DNA of 64,000 nt. Origin: Amnibacterium endophyticum (GTDB lineage Bacteria; Actinomycetota; Actinomycetes; Actinomycetales; Microbacteriaceae). The stretch's first letter is position 1. Every line of letters begins with the position of its first letter. Location: the NCBI RefSeq assembly GCF_042680685.1, contig NZ_JBHUEA010000006.1:1-64000 (forward strand). The letters are read 5' to 3'. The notes beneath the pieces are model-generated. The model made no database searches and was not told the origin of the DNA. It worked only from the letters and a program-made list of their open reading frames with translations. A program made the position numbers and the translations under genes. This document shows positions 42,475 to 50,659 of this stretch, piece after piece.

Positions 42475-43932
42475 ATGGCTGACCCGAAGGGCTTCCTCAA
42501 GACCCGCGAGCGCGAGCTGCCGCCGCGGCGCCCCGTCGCGCTGCGGCTCATGGACTGGCGCGAGGTCTACGAGCAGCAGGACTCCGGCGAGCTGCGGCGT
42601 CAGGCCGGTCGCTGCATGCAGTGCGGCATCCCGTTCTGCCACCAGGGCTGCCCGCTCGGCAACCTCATCCCCGAGTGGAACGACCTCATGCACCGCGGCG
42701 AGGGCCGCCAGGCGATCGAGCGGCTCCACGCGACGAACAACTTCCCCGAGTTCACCGGCACCCTCTGCCCGGCGCCCTGCGAGGCCTCCTGCGTCCTCGG
42801 CATCAACCAGCCGGCGGTGACGATCAAGCAGGTCGAGATCTCGATCATCGACAAGGCCTTCGAGAACGGCTGGGTGCAGCCGCAGCCGCCCCAGCGGCTC
42901 ACGGGCAAGACCGTCGCCGTGGTCGGCTCCGGGCCGGCCGGCCTCGCGGCTGCGCAGCAGCTGACGCGGGCGGGGCACACCGTCGCGGTCTTCGAGCGCG
43001 ACGACCGCATCGGCGGGCTCGTCCGGTACGGCATCCCCGAGTTCAAGATGGAGAAGTCGCGGCTCGAGCAGCGGCTGAACCAGATGATCGCCGAGGGCAC
43101 CCGCTTCCGCGCGGGGGTGGAGATCGGCCGGGACATCGCCTGGGACGAGCTGCGGCGCCGCTACGACGCGGTCGTGGTCGCCACCGGCGCGCCCGTCCCG
43201 CGCGACCTGCCGATCCCGGGGCGGGACCTCGACGGCGTCCACTTCGCCATGGAGTACCTGACGCAGGCGAACAAGGCGGTGGCCGGCGACGACGTCGCCG
43301 CGCAGATCACGGCCGAGGACCGCCACGTCGTCGTCATCGGCGGCGGCGACACCGGTGCCGACTGCATCGGGACCGCGCACCGCCAGGGCGCCGCCGCCGT
43401 CACCAACCTCGCAATCGGCCGGCAGCCGCCGATGAGCCGCAGCGACTCCCAGCCGTGGCCGATGGTGCCGACCGTGTTCGAGGTCTCCTCGGCGCACGAG
43501 GAGGGCGGCCGGCGCGAGTTCCTCGCCTCCACCGTCGAGTTCGTCGGCGACGACACGGGCCGGGTCTCCGCGCTGCGCGTCGCCGAGACCGAGTTCGTCG
43601 ACGGGCGCCGCGTGCCCCGCTCCGGCACCGAGCGGCTGATCCCCGCCGACCTCGTCCTGATCGCGATGGGGTTCACGGGCCCGGAGCAGGAGTCGCTCGA
43701 CGCGCAGCTCGGCGTCCCCTTCGACGAGCGCGGCAACGTCGCGCGCGACGGGGCCTTCTCCACCAGCACGCCGGGCGTCTTCGTCGCCGGCGACGCCGGC
43801 CGCGGGCAGTCGCTGATCGTGTGGGCGATCGCGGAGGGGCGGTCCGTCGCCGCCTCCGTCGACGAGTACCTGCAGGGCACGACCGAGCTGCCGGCGCCGG
43901 TGCGCCCCACCGATCGCGCCCTGGCGCTCTGA
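42475..43932 (+). CDS. gltD: Glutamate synthase, small subunit
   Basis: 485 aa. It supplies electrons from NADPH through FAD to GltB. The N-terminal Fe-S region has CMQCGIPFCHQGCPLGN and CPAPCEASC (about 43-108). The FAD site is VAVVGSGPAGLAAAQQL, the NADPH site VVVIGGGDTGADCIG, and the C-terminal FAD contact GVFVAGDAGRGQSLIVWAI. The length is typical. Confidence 0.96.
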   Translation: MADPKGFLKTRERELPPRRPVALRLMDWREVYEQQDSGELRRQAGRCMQCGIPFCHQGCPLGNLIPEWNDLMHRGEGRQAIERLHATNNFPEFTGTLCPAPCEASCVLGINQPAVTIKQVEISIIDKAFENGWVQPQPPQRLTGKTVAVVGSGPAGLAAAQQLTRAGHTVAVFERDDRIGGLVRYGIPEFKMEKSRLEQRLNQMIAEGTRFRAGVEIGRDIAWDELRRRYDAVVVATGAPVPRDLPIPGRDLDGVHFAMEYLTQANKAVAGDDVAAQITAEDRHVVVIGGGDTGADCIGTAHRQGAAAVTNLAIGRQPPMSRSDSQPWPMVPTVFEVSSAHEEGGRREFLASTVEFVGDDTGRVSALRVAETEFVDGRRVPRSGTERLIPADLVLIAMGFTGPEQESLDAQLGVPFDERGNVARDGAFSTSTPGVFVAGDAGRGQSLIVWAIAEGRSVAASVDEYLQGTTELPAPVRPTDRALAL

Positions 43933-43960
43933 GCCGTCGGCCGGGCCTCGCCGCGGCGAG

Positions 43961-43966
43961 TAGCCT
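43961..43966 (+). promoter_or_regulatory. -10 box for pyk
   Basis: TAGCCT gives a leader of about 40 nt that carries GAGAGG (43991-43996) before the ATG at 44010. Confidence 0.45.
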
Positions 43967-44009
43967 CTGAGCCGTCCCCGACCCGACCCGAGAGGCGGAA
44001 CACCCCCCG

Positions 44010-45458
44010 ATGAGACGCGCCAAGATCGTCGCCACCCTGGGTCCTGCGACCTCCAGCTACGAGACGATCCGGGCGATCGTCGACGCCGGGGTGGACGTGT
44101 GCCGCATGAACCTCAGCCACGGCAGCTACGAGGTGCACGAGGGCGTCTACTCCCAGGTGCGGCGCGCCAGCGACGAGTCCGGCCGCGCGGTCGCGGTGCT
44201 CGTGGACCTGCAGGGGCCGAAGATCCGGCTCGGGCGCTTCGCCGACGGGCCGCACGAGCTCGCGCAGGGCGACGTGCTCACGATCACCACCGAGGACGTC
44301 CTCGGGACGAAGGACCTGGTCGGCACCACCTTCAAGGGGCTGCCGCAGGACGTCCACCCCGGCGACTCGCTGCTGATCGACGACGGCAAGGTGCGCGTCA
44401 CGGTGCTCGACACCGACGGCGTCCGGGTCCGCACGGAGTGCGTCGTGCCCGGATTCGTGTCGAACAACAAGGGCATCAACCTGCCGGGCGTCGCGGTGAA
44501 CGTGCCGGCGCTCAGCGAGAAGGACGAGGCGGACCTGCGCTGGGCGCTGCGCCTCGGCGCCGACCTGATCGCGCTGTCCTTCGTCCGCAGCCCCGAGGAC
44601 CTCGCGCGCTGCCACGAGATCATGGACGAGGTGGGCCGCCGCGTGCCCGTCATCGCGAAGATCGAGAAGCCGCAGGCCGTCGACCACCTCGAGGCGATCA
44701 TCGACGCCTTCGACGGCGTGATGGTCGCGCGCGGCGACCTCGGCGTGGAGCTGCCGCTCGAGGCGGTGCCGATCGTGCAGAAGCAGGCGTGCGAGATCGC
44801 GCGGCGCCTCGCGAAGCCGGTCATCGTCGCGACGCAGATGCTCGAGTCGATGATCTCGTCGCCGGTGCCGACCCGCGCCGAGACCTCCGACGTCGCGAAC
44901 GCGGTCCTCGACGGCGCCGACGCGGTGATGCTGTCCGGCGAGACGAGCGTGGGGGAGTACCCCGTGATCACCGTCGCGACGATGGCCCGCATCGTCTCCT
45001 CCACGGAGGACCACGGCCTCGACCGGATCAAGCCGCTCGGCACGCGCCCCCGCACCCAGGGCGGTGCGATCACGCTCGCCGCCGCGGAGGTCGCCGACTT
45101 CGTCGACGCGAAGTACCTCTGCGTCTTCACCGAGTCCGGCGACTCGGTGCGCCGCATGGTGCGCCTGCGGTCGAAGATCCCGGTGCTCGCCTTCACGCCG
45201 GAGCCCGGGATCCGCTCCCGCATGGCGCTCAGCTGGGGTGTGGAGACCTTCCTCGTGCCGCGCGTGCTCACGACCGACGAGCTGATGGCGCAGGTCGACG
45301 ACGTGCTGCTCGGCATCGGCCGGCTCGAGCGCGGCGACAAGGTCGTCGTGATCGCCGGGTCCCCTCCCGGGATCCCGGGCTCGACGAACGACATGCGCGT
45401 CCACGTCATGGGCGACGCGATCCACGGGGCCGCGCCGGCCTACCAGCGGCTGGCCTGA
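44010..45458 (+). CDS. pyk: Pyruvate kinase
   Basis: 482 aa. It makes pyruvate and ATP from phosphoenolpyruvate and ADP in glycolysis. Segments seen: RRAKIVATLGPA, CRMNLSHGSYEVH, ALSFVRSPEDL, the signature VIAKIEKPQAVDHL with the catalytic Lys, MVARGDLGVELP and MLSGETSVGEYP. The C-terminal domain (from about 345) usually binds an activator. The length is typical for actinobacteria. Confidence 0.96.
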   Translation: MRRAKIVATLGPATSSYETIRAIVDAGVDVCRMNLSHGSYEVHEGVYSQVRRASDESGRAVAVLVDLQGPKIRLGRFADGPHELAQGDVLTITTEDVLGTKDLVGTTFKGLPQDVHPGDSLLIDDGKVRVTVLDTDGVRVRTECVVPGFVSNNKGINLPGVAVNVPALSEKDEADLRWALRLGADLIALSFVRSPEDLARCHEIMDEVGRRVPVIAKIEKPQAVDHLEAIIDAFDGVMVARGDLGVELPLEAVPIVQKQACEIARRLAKPVIVATQMLESMISSPVPTRAETSDVANAVLDGADAVMLSGETSVGEYPVITVATMARIVSSTEDHGLDRIKPLGTRPRTQGGAITLAAAEVADFVDAKYLCVFTESGDSVRRMVRLRSKIPVLAFTPEPGIRSRMALSWGVETFLVPRVLTTDELMAQVDDVLLGIGRLERGDKVVVIAGSPPGIPGSTNDMRVHVMGDAIHGAAPAYQRLA

Positions 45459-45480
45459 CGACCGCGGCGCGCCCCGCGCC

Positions 45481-45486
45481 TACAGT
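45481..45486 (+). promoter_or_regulatory. -10 box for tRNA-Leu
   Basis: TACAGT lies 13 nt before the mature tRNA 5' end, leaving a short trailer for RNase P to remove. Confidence 0.5.
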
Positions 45487-45499
45487 GGGGCGCGCACGA

Positions 45500-45582
45500 G
45501 CCGGTGTGGCGGAACGGCAGACGCGGCGCACTCAAAATGCGCTGTCCGAGAGGGCGTGTGGGTTCGAGTCCCACCACCGGTA
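45500..45582 (+). tRNA. tRNA-Leu, anticodon CAA
   Basis: 83 nt, class II. Acceptor strands GCCGGTG and CACCGGT (one G-U end pair, as in E. coli leuZ) with discriminator A. D arm GCG...CGC, anticodon stem GCGCA/TGCGC with loop CTCAAAA giving anticodon CAA for TTG codons. Long variable arm with GTCC/GGGC, T arm GTGGG TTCGAGT CCCAC. CCA is not encoded. Confidence 0.95.
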
Positions 45583-45586
45583 CGGC

Positions 45587-45618
45587 GGGCCGCGGGCGGG
45601 CACGTCCTCCCGCGGCCC
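45587..45618 (+). terminator. Stem-loop after tRNA-Leu
   Basis: GGGCCGCGGG (45587-45596) pairs perfectly with CCCGCGGCCC (45609-45618), loop of 12 nt. No T-tract. Confidence 0.55.
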
Positions 45619-45620
45619 AC

Positions 45621-45626
45621 TAGGCT
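45621..45626 (+). promoter_or_regulatory. -10 box for a leaderless ANTAR-regulator mRNA
   Basis: TAGGCT ends 6 nt before the GTG at 45633. Confidence 0.55.
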
Positions 45627-45632
45627 CCTCCC

Positions 45633-46235
45633 GTGGTTGACAACGCACCCGCCACGACGCGCCGCGTCGTCGTCGCCGAGGACGAATCCCTGATCCGCCT
45701 GGACATCGTCGAGATCCTCCGGGACAACGGCTTCGATGTGGTGGGGGAGGCCGGCGACGGTGAGACCGCCGTGCAGCTGGCGACCGAGCTGCGGCCGGAC
45801 CTCGTCGTCATGGACGTGCGGATGCCGCAGCTGGACGGCATCAAGGCGGCCGAGCGGCTGACCAAGGATCACATCGCCCCCGTGGTGCTGCTCACGGCGT
45901 TCAGCCAGAAGGAGCTCGTCGAGCAGGCGAGCGAGGCCGGCGCCCTCGCGTACGTGGTCAAGCCCTTCACCCCGGCGGACCTGCTGCCCGCGATCGAGAT
46001 CGCGCTCGCCCGCTACGCGCAGATCGTCGCGCTCGAGTCCGAGGTCGCCGACATGGTCGAGCGCTTCGAGACCCGCAAGCTCGTCGACCGGGCCAAGGGC
46101 CTGCTCAACGAGAAGATGGGTTTGTCGGAGCCCGAGGCGTTCCGCTGGATCCAGAAGGCCTCGATGGACCGCCGGCTGACGATGCACGACGTCGCGCAGG
46201 CCGTGATCGAGCAGCTGAGCGCCTCCAAGAAGTGA
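45633..46235 (+). CDS. pdtaR: ANTAR-domain response regulator (PdtaR-like)
   Basis: 200 aa, GTG start. An N-terminal receiver domain has acidic Asp/Glu at 17-18 (VVAEDESLIRLD) and the phospho-acceptor Asp61 in LVVMDVRMPQLDGI; Lys of VVKPF is also present. A short coiled linker joins the C-terminal ANTAR RNA-binding domain (about 140-198; RKLVDRAKGLLNEKMGLSEP, then AFRWIQKASMDRRLTM). In mycobacteria PdtaR with the kinase PdtaS acts on transcription termination. The partner kinase is not in this window. It commonly lies near pyk and polA in actinobacteria. Confidence 0.9.
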   Translation: MVDNAPATTRRVVVAEDESLIRLDIVEILRDNGFDVVGEAGDGETAVQLATELRPDLVVMDVRMPQLDGIKAAERLTKDHIAPVVLLTAFSQKELVEQASEAGALAYVVKPFTPADLLPAIEIALARYAQIVALESEVADMVERFETRKLVDRAKGLLNEKMGLSEPEAFRWIQKASMDRRLTMHDVAQAVIEQLSASKK

Positions 46236-46250
46236 CCCTCGAGCTCTCGT

Positions 46251-46299
46251 ATCGCGAGAGTTGCCGCCTCCGCGTCGCCGAGGCGGCAACTCTCGCGAT
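46251..46299. terminator. Perfect 20-bp hairpin between the ANTAR regulator and the broken DUF559-type gene
   Basis: Positions 46251-46270 and 46280-46299 are perfectly complementary around a 9-nt loop. It lies between the 3' ends of two convergent genes and could stop transcription from both sides. Its arm (ATCGCGAGAGTTGCCGCC) is closely related to the arm of the hairpin at 47284-47346. Confidence 0.7.
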
Positions 46300-46309
46300 T
46301 CGGAGGCCT

Positions 46310-47229
46310 CGAGTGCGCGTCGCACCCGGAGTACGAGGCGCTTCCTGCCCTCGAGGGTGAGGTCGTCGGCGGTCGCTCGGAGGACCCGCCAGCCGTCGGC
46401 GGCGAGGTCGTCGGAGCGCACGATGTCGTAGCGGAACTGCTCCTTGCTCACGCGGTGGCCGTCCCCTTCGTACTCGAGCAGCACCCGCCGCCGTCGCCAG
46501 ACGAAGTCGGGCGACCCGATGTAGCGCGAGGTCGTCGTGTGCTCGATCGGTGCGTTCAGCTCGGCCGCTGGCAACCCGGCAGCATCGAGGATCAGGCGCA
46601 CCCGCGTCTCGGCCGGGGAGCGGCTGCCCTTCCTGCAGAGCCGAACCGCCTTCACGAGCTTCGCGGCGCCGCGTCGGCGCATCCTCGCGATGCGTTCCGC
46701 CATGACCGCACGCGCCTCCTCCTCGGTCAGCTCGGTCCGGTTCATCAGCACGTCGGCCACGACCACCAGGTCCTCGAGATCGAGCACGCCCCCGAGCTGG
46801 CAGAAGGTCTCGAGCACGTCGGCGACGGGCAGGCCGTCGACCTCGCTCACCGCCGCGCCGGTCAGACGGTGCCCCCGCACGCCGCGGCTGTGCGGTGCGT
46901 CCGCGGGCAGCACGGCGCCGACGTGGACGATCGGGTCCTCCTCGAGATGCCGGGGGAGCGGCAGCCCGTGCAGCGACGCCGCCGTCTCGTGGCAGAAGAA
47001 GCGACGCCGCCGTCTCGTGGCAGAAGAACTGCCCCGGCTTCAGGCGCACCGCGTACGCGCGGCAGCGTTCGAGCGTCGAACGCGGCACCTCCTCCACCCG
47101 GACGCCGTGGAAGGGCCGCAGCAGATCCCGCCTGCGCAGCCGCCCCGGAGTCGCTCCGGCTCCGATCGCGACGGCGCGGTCGAAGGGCCGGCCGTGCAGG
47201 TCGTCCGGCAGCGGAGCGGGGCGCGTCAT
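46310..47229 (-). pseudogene. Frameshifted DUF559-type endonuclease-like / AbiEi-like gene
   Basis: From an ATG at 47229 the minus strand reads MTRPAPLPDDLHGRPFDRAV, then LLRPFHGVRVEEVPRSTLER and LKPGQFFCHETAAS. There a perfect 28-bp tandem duplication (46973-47028) shifts the frame. Removing one copy restores a continuous protein: HGLPLPRHLEEDPIVHVGAV, a middle helical part, SRSPAETRVRLILDAAGLP and the DUF559 (Vsr-like fold) core YIGSPDFVWRRRRVLLEYEG with DGHRVSKEQFRYD. The restored length is about 297 aa, usual for this actinobacterial family. The native stop also seems lost: the 3' frame runs through the hairpin into the antisense of the regulator. The role is unknown; relatives are annotated as DUF559 or AbiEi-type antitoxin-like proteins. 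Confidence 0.8.
46973..47028 (-). repeat. Perfect 28-bp tandem duplication causing the frameshift
   Basis: Positions 46973-47000 are identical to 47001-47028. The unit length is not a multiple of three, so the duplication breaks the DUF559-type gene; loss of one copy would repair it. Confidence 0.95.
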
Positions 47230-47283
47230 GCGCGCCGATGGTGCCGAATCGAGGCGTAGCCGGCGGCACCTCTCCACAGGCAG

Positions 47284-47346
47284 CCTTCGTATCGCGATAG
47301 CTGCCGCCCCCGCTGCTCGGAGGCGGCAGCTGTCGCGATACGAAGG
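47284..47346. terminator. 25-bp hairpin downstream of the thioesterase gene
   Basis: Positions 47284-47308 pair with 47322-47346, with one G-U pair. It lies just past the stop of the minus-strand thioesterase gene and upstream of the DUF559-type pseudogene. Related in sequence to the hairpin at 46251-46299 (shared TATCGCGA then TGCCGCC). Confidence 0.7.
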
Positions 47347-47348
47347 GG

Positions 47349-47771
47349 TCAGCGGTCGCGGAGGAGGTTCGTCATGCGGATGGTCGAGAGGCGGCGGCCC
47401 GCCTCGTCGCGCACGACGGTCTCGTGGGTGCAGAGCGTGCGGCCGAGCACCAGCGCCTCGCAGGTCGCGGTGACGACGCCGCCCTCGACGCTGCGGCTGT
47501 GGGTCGCGTTGATCTCGATGCCGACCGCGTAGCGCCCGGGACCCGCGTGGATCGCGGACGAGACGCTGCCGAGGCTCTCGCCGAGCACCACGTGCGCGCC
47601 GCCGTGCAGCAGCCCGATGACCTGGCGGTTGCCCTCGACGGGCATCCGCGCGACGGAGTGCGACGCCGACAGCTCGACGAAGTCGATGCCCATCTTCACC
47701 GCCAGCTCGCCGCCGCGGGTGCCGGCGAGGCGCTCCACCAGCTCGGGGTCCAGGTCGTCCGGCAGCTGCAT
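47349..47771 (-). CDS. PaaI-type hotdog thioesterase
   Basis: 140 aa. The ATG at 47771 is chosen because AAGGAGG lies about 6 nt upstream. A single hotdog domain of the PaaI/YdiI type: MGIDFVELS, then MPVEGNRQVIGLLHGGAHVVLGESLGS (about 46-72) with the HGG turn and acidic Glu of the active site, and CEALVLGRTLCTHETVVRD near the end. Such enzymes hydrolyse aromatic or fatty acyl-CoA; the substrate is unknown. Divergent from polA with 55 bp between the starts. Confidence 0.88.
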   Translation of the reverse strand: MQLPDDLDPELVERLAGTRGGELAVKMGIDFVELSASHSVARMPVEGNRQVIGLLHGGAHVVLGESLGSVSSAIHAGPGRYAVGIEINATHSRSVEGGVVTATCEALVLGRTLCTHETVVRDEAGRRLSTIRMTNLLRDR

Positions 47772-47813
47772 CGAGCGCCTCCTTCGGCTCCAGGGAGCGT
47801 CGGAGGCGCTCAC

Positions 47814-47819
47814 TACGCT
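47814..47819 (+). promoter_or_regulatory. -10 box for a leaderless polA mRNA
   Basis: TACGCT ends 7 nt before the polA ATG. Confidence 0.55.
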
Positions 47820-47826
47820 GACCAGC

Positions 47827-50502
47827 ATGCCCGACTCGCAGAAGCCCGTGCTGCTCGTCGTCGACGGCCACTCGCTCGCGTTCCGCGCCTTCTACGCGCT
47901 CCCGGTCGACAGCTTCAGCACCAGCGACGGGCAGCACACGAACGCCATCCACGGCTTCCTGTCGATGCTGCTGCTCCTGCTGCAGAAGGAGCGGCCGACC
48001 CACATCGCGGTCGCGTTCGACATCTCCCGCTTCTCCTTCCGCACCCGCGAGTACCCGGAGTACAAGGGCACCCGCAGCGAGACGCCTCCCGAGTTCAAGG
48101 GCCAGGTGCCGCTGCTGCAGGAGGCGCTGAAGGCGATGAACGTGCCGACCGTCACGAAGGAGGACTTCGAGGCGGACGACGTGCTCGCCACCCTCAGCGT
48201 GCAGGGCCGCGAGCAGGGCTACGAGGTGCTGGTCGTGTCGGGCGACCGCGACTCGATCCAGCTCGTCAACGACGACGTGACCCTGCTGTACCCGAGCGTG
48301 CGCGGCGTCAGCGAGCTGACGCGGTACGACCGGGAGCGCGTGCTCGAGCGGTACGGCGTCGAGCCGTGGCAGTACCCGGAGATCGCGGCCCTGGTGGGGG
48401 AGACGAGCGACAACCTGCCGGGCATCGCCAAGGTCGGCGAGAAGACCGCCGTGAAGTGGATCACCCAGTACGGCTCGCTCGAGAACCTGCTGGAGCGCCG
48501 CGACGAGGTCAAGGGGGTCGTCGGCAACAACCTCCGCGAGCAGTGGGAGAACGCCGCCCGCAACCGCCGCCTCAACCGGCTGCGCACCGACCTCGAGCTG
48601 CCGGTCGGTCCCGCCGACCTGGTGCGCCGCCCCATCGACGAGGAGGCGGTGCGCGCCGTCTTCAAGCGGCTGGAGTTCCGCACCCTGCTCGACCGCGTGC
48701 TGAAGCTCGAGGGCGGCGGCGTCTCCGGCTCGGCGCCGGAGGCGGACGAGGACGCGGACGCCGCTCCGCCCGCACCCGCGCCGCAGCAGCTGCTCGACGA
48801 GGAGCTGCAGGCCTGGCTGGACCGGATGCGCGCCGCCCACCCGGACGGGCTCGGGCTCCAGGTCGAGGTGCAGGGCGACCGGGTCGTCTCCATCGGGGTC
48901 GCGGGGCCCGACGAGACGGTCGACCTCCCCTGGCAGCCGGGCCGGGCGGACTACGCGCCGATCGAGCGCTGGCTCGCCGACCCCGATGCGCCCAAGGTGC
49001 TGCACGACGCCAAGACGCAGATCAAGGCCCTCGCCGCAAGCGGGCTGAAACTGCGCGGGCTCGCCTTCGACACGCTGCTGGCCGGCTGGCTGCTGCGGCC
49101 GTCCGGCCAGGAGAAGACGCTCGCGCAGGTGGTCGACCGCTACCTGCAGGAGCGCCTGCCGGAGGGCGACCCGAACCAGCTGGTGCAGGACGTCGGCGGC
49201 GGCAGCCCCGCGCCGACCCACGCGTGGTACGTGCTGCGCGCCGCCCACGTGCTGAAGGAGGGCCTCGACGAGCGCACGCTGCAGGTGCTCGTCGACATCG
49301 AGCTGCCGGTGCTCGCGGTGCTCGCCGACATGGAGATCGCCGGCGTCGCCGTCGACGCCGCCGGGCTGGACGCCCTGAACACCGAGCTGTCCACCCGCAT
49401 CCACGACCTCGCGGACCAGGCGTACGAGGTGGTCGGGCACGAGCTCAACCTCGGCTCCCCGAAGCAGCTGCAGGAGGTGCTGTTCGGCGAGCTGGGGATG
49501 CCGGGCACGCGCAAGACCAAGACCGGCTACTCCACCGACGCGGACTCGCTCGCGGATCTGCAGGCGAGCCACCCGCACCCCTTCCTGGACCTGCTGCTGC
49601 AGCACCGCGACGCGTCGAAGCTCCGTCAGATCATCGAGACCCTGCAGCGCTCGATCGGCCCGGACGGCCGCATCCACACCACATACGTGCAGACCGGCAC
49701 CACGACCGGTCGCATCTCCTCGAACGACCCGAACCTGCAGAACATCCCGATCCGGGCCGAGGAGGGCAAGCGCATCCGCGGCGCCTTCGTGGCCGGGGAG
49801 CAGCGTCCGACCCTGCTCACGGCGGACTACTCGCAGATCGAGATGCGCATCATGGCGCACCTCTCGGAGGACGCCGGCCTGATCGAGGCCTTCCACTCGG
49901 GGGAGGACCTGCACCGCTTCGTCGGCTCGCGGGTCTTCGACGTCGACCCCGCGGACGTCACGCCCTTCATGCGCACCAAGGTGAAGGCGATGTCGTACGG
50001 GCTCGCCTACGGGCTGAGCGCCTTCGGCCTCTCGCAGCAGCTGCGGATCGACCGCCGCGAGGCGGAGGACCTGATGCAGGGCTACTTCGAGCGCTTCGGC
50101 GGGGTGCGCGACTACCTGCGGAACGTCGTCGAGCAGGCACGCGTGGACGGCTACACCGAGACGATCTTCGGGCGGCGGCGGCCCTTCCCCGATCTGAACA
50201 GCCCGAACCGGGTGCTGCGCGGGAACGCGGAGCGCGCCGCGTTGAACGCGCCGATCCAGGGCACCGCGGCCGACATCGTCAAGATCGCGATGATCGGGGT
50301 GGCCGAGGACCTGCGGGAGCGCGAGCTGCGCTCCCGCCTGCTGCTGCAGGTGCACGACGAGCTCGTGCTCGAGGTCGCGGACGGCGAGTCGGAGGTCCTC
50401 GCCGACGTCGTGCGGACCCGCATGCGGGACGCGGCGGCCCTGCGGGTGCCGCTCGAGGTGCAGGTCGGCACCGGGCGCGACTGGGACGCCGCGGCCCACT
50501 GA
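47827..50502 (+). CDS. polA: DNA polymerase I
   Basis: 891 aa. The ATG at 47827 gives MPDSQKPVLLVVDGHSLAFR, the start of the 5'-3' exonuclease domain (about 1-310; EADDVLATL, SGDRDSIQLV, NLPGIAKVGEKTA). The middle 3'-5' exonuclease-like domain (about 315-490) is degenerate: the acidic motif I is LGLQVEVQGDR and the motif III Asp is missing, so no proofreading is expected. The polymerase domain has motif A LLTADYSQIEMRIMAHLS, motif B RTKVKAMSYGLAYGLSAFG and motif C VHDELVLEV. It fills gaps in repair and replaces Okazaki primers. Confidence 0.97.
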   Translation: MPDSQKPVLLVVDGHSLAFRAFYALPVDSFSTSDGQHTNAIHGFLSMLLLLLQKERPTHIAVAFDISRFSFRTREYPEYKGTRSETPPEFKGQVPLLQEALKAMNVPTVTKEDFEADDVLATLSVQGREQGYEVLVVSGDRDSIQLVNDDVTLLYPSVRGVSELTRYDRERVLERYGVEPWQYPEIAALVGETSDNLPGIAKVGEKTAVKWITQYGSLENLLERRDEVKGVVGNNLREQWENAARNRRLNRLRTDLELPVGPADLVRRPIDEEAVRAVFKRLEFRTLLDRVLKLEGGGVSGSAPEADEDADAAPPAPAPQQLLDEELQAWLDRMRAAHPDGLGLQVEVQGDRVVSIGVAGPDETVDLPWQPGRADYAPIERWLADPDAPKVLHDAKTQIKALAASGLKLRGLAFDTLLAGWLLRPSGQEKTLAQVVDRYLQERLPEGDPNQLVQDVGGGSPAPTHAWYVLRAAHVLKEGLDERTLQVLVDIELPVLAVLADMEIAGVAVDAAGLDALNTELSTRIHDLADQAYEVVGHELNLGSPKQLQEVLFGELGMPGTRKTKTGYSTDADSLADLQASHPHPFLDLLLQHRDASKLRQIIETLQRSIGPDGRIHTTYVQTGTTTGRISSNDPNLQNIPIRAEEGKRIRGAFVAGEQRPTLLTADYSQIEMRIMAHLSEDAGLIEAFHSGEDLHRFVGSRVFDVDPADVTPFMRTKVKAMSYGLAYGLSAFGLSQQLRIDRREAEDLMQGYFERFGGVRDYLRNVVEQARVDGYTETIFGRRRPFPDLNSPNRVLRGNAERAALNAPIQGTAADIVKIAMIGVAEDLRERELRSRLLLQVHDELVLEVADGESEVLADVVRTRMRDAAALRVPLEVQVGTGRDWDAAAH

Positions 50503-50546
50503 TCGGCGCCCCCATTCCGGGTGCGCTGCCCGCGATCCCCTCGTGG

Positions 50547-50575
50547 TTGACACGGGCAACGTTTCAGACTTGTAT
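50547..50575 (+). promoter_or_regulatory. Promoter of the PTS EIIC gene
   Basis: A perfect TTGACA (50547-50552) is followed after 17 nt by TTGTAT (50570-50575), a weak -10. It is the only consensus -35 I noticed in the window. The leader of about 80 nt carries a CCCCGG...CCGGGG inverted repeat (about 50585-50601), a possible operator. I cannot name the regulator. Confidence 0.5.
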
Positions 50576-50659
50576 GCGTACCGGGCCCCGGACGCCCGGG
50601 GTGTCAGTGAAGACGCTGTATCCGGCCCAAGGACTCGCTACAAAGGGGTAATCAGGACA

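Noticed and set aside
45500..45582. G1-U72 end pair in tRNA-Leu as a sign of a broken or unusual tRNA
   Set aside because: The same wobble end pair occurs in E. coli tRNA-Leu (leuZ), all other stems are intact, and the fold is a normal class II tRNA.
46105..50559. A 1484-codon minus frame across polA and the thioesterase as a giant gene
   Set aside because: It is mostly polA antisense; only its last part overlaps the true DUF559-type remnant, whose real start is the ATG at 47229.
50543..50659. EIIC start at GTG 50543
   Set aside because: This would translate through the TTGACA promoter; the conserved N-terminus begins at ATG 50660 with its own ribosome site.
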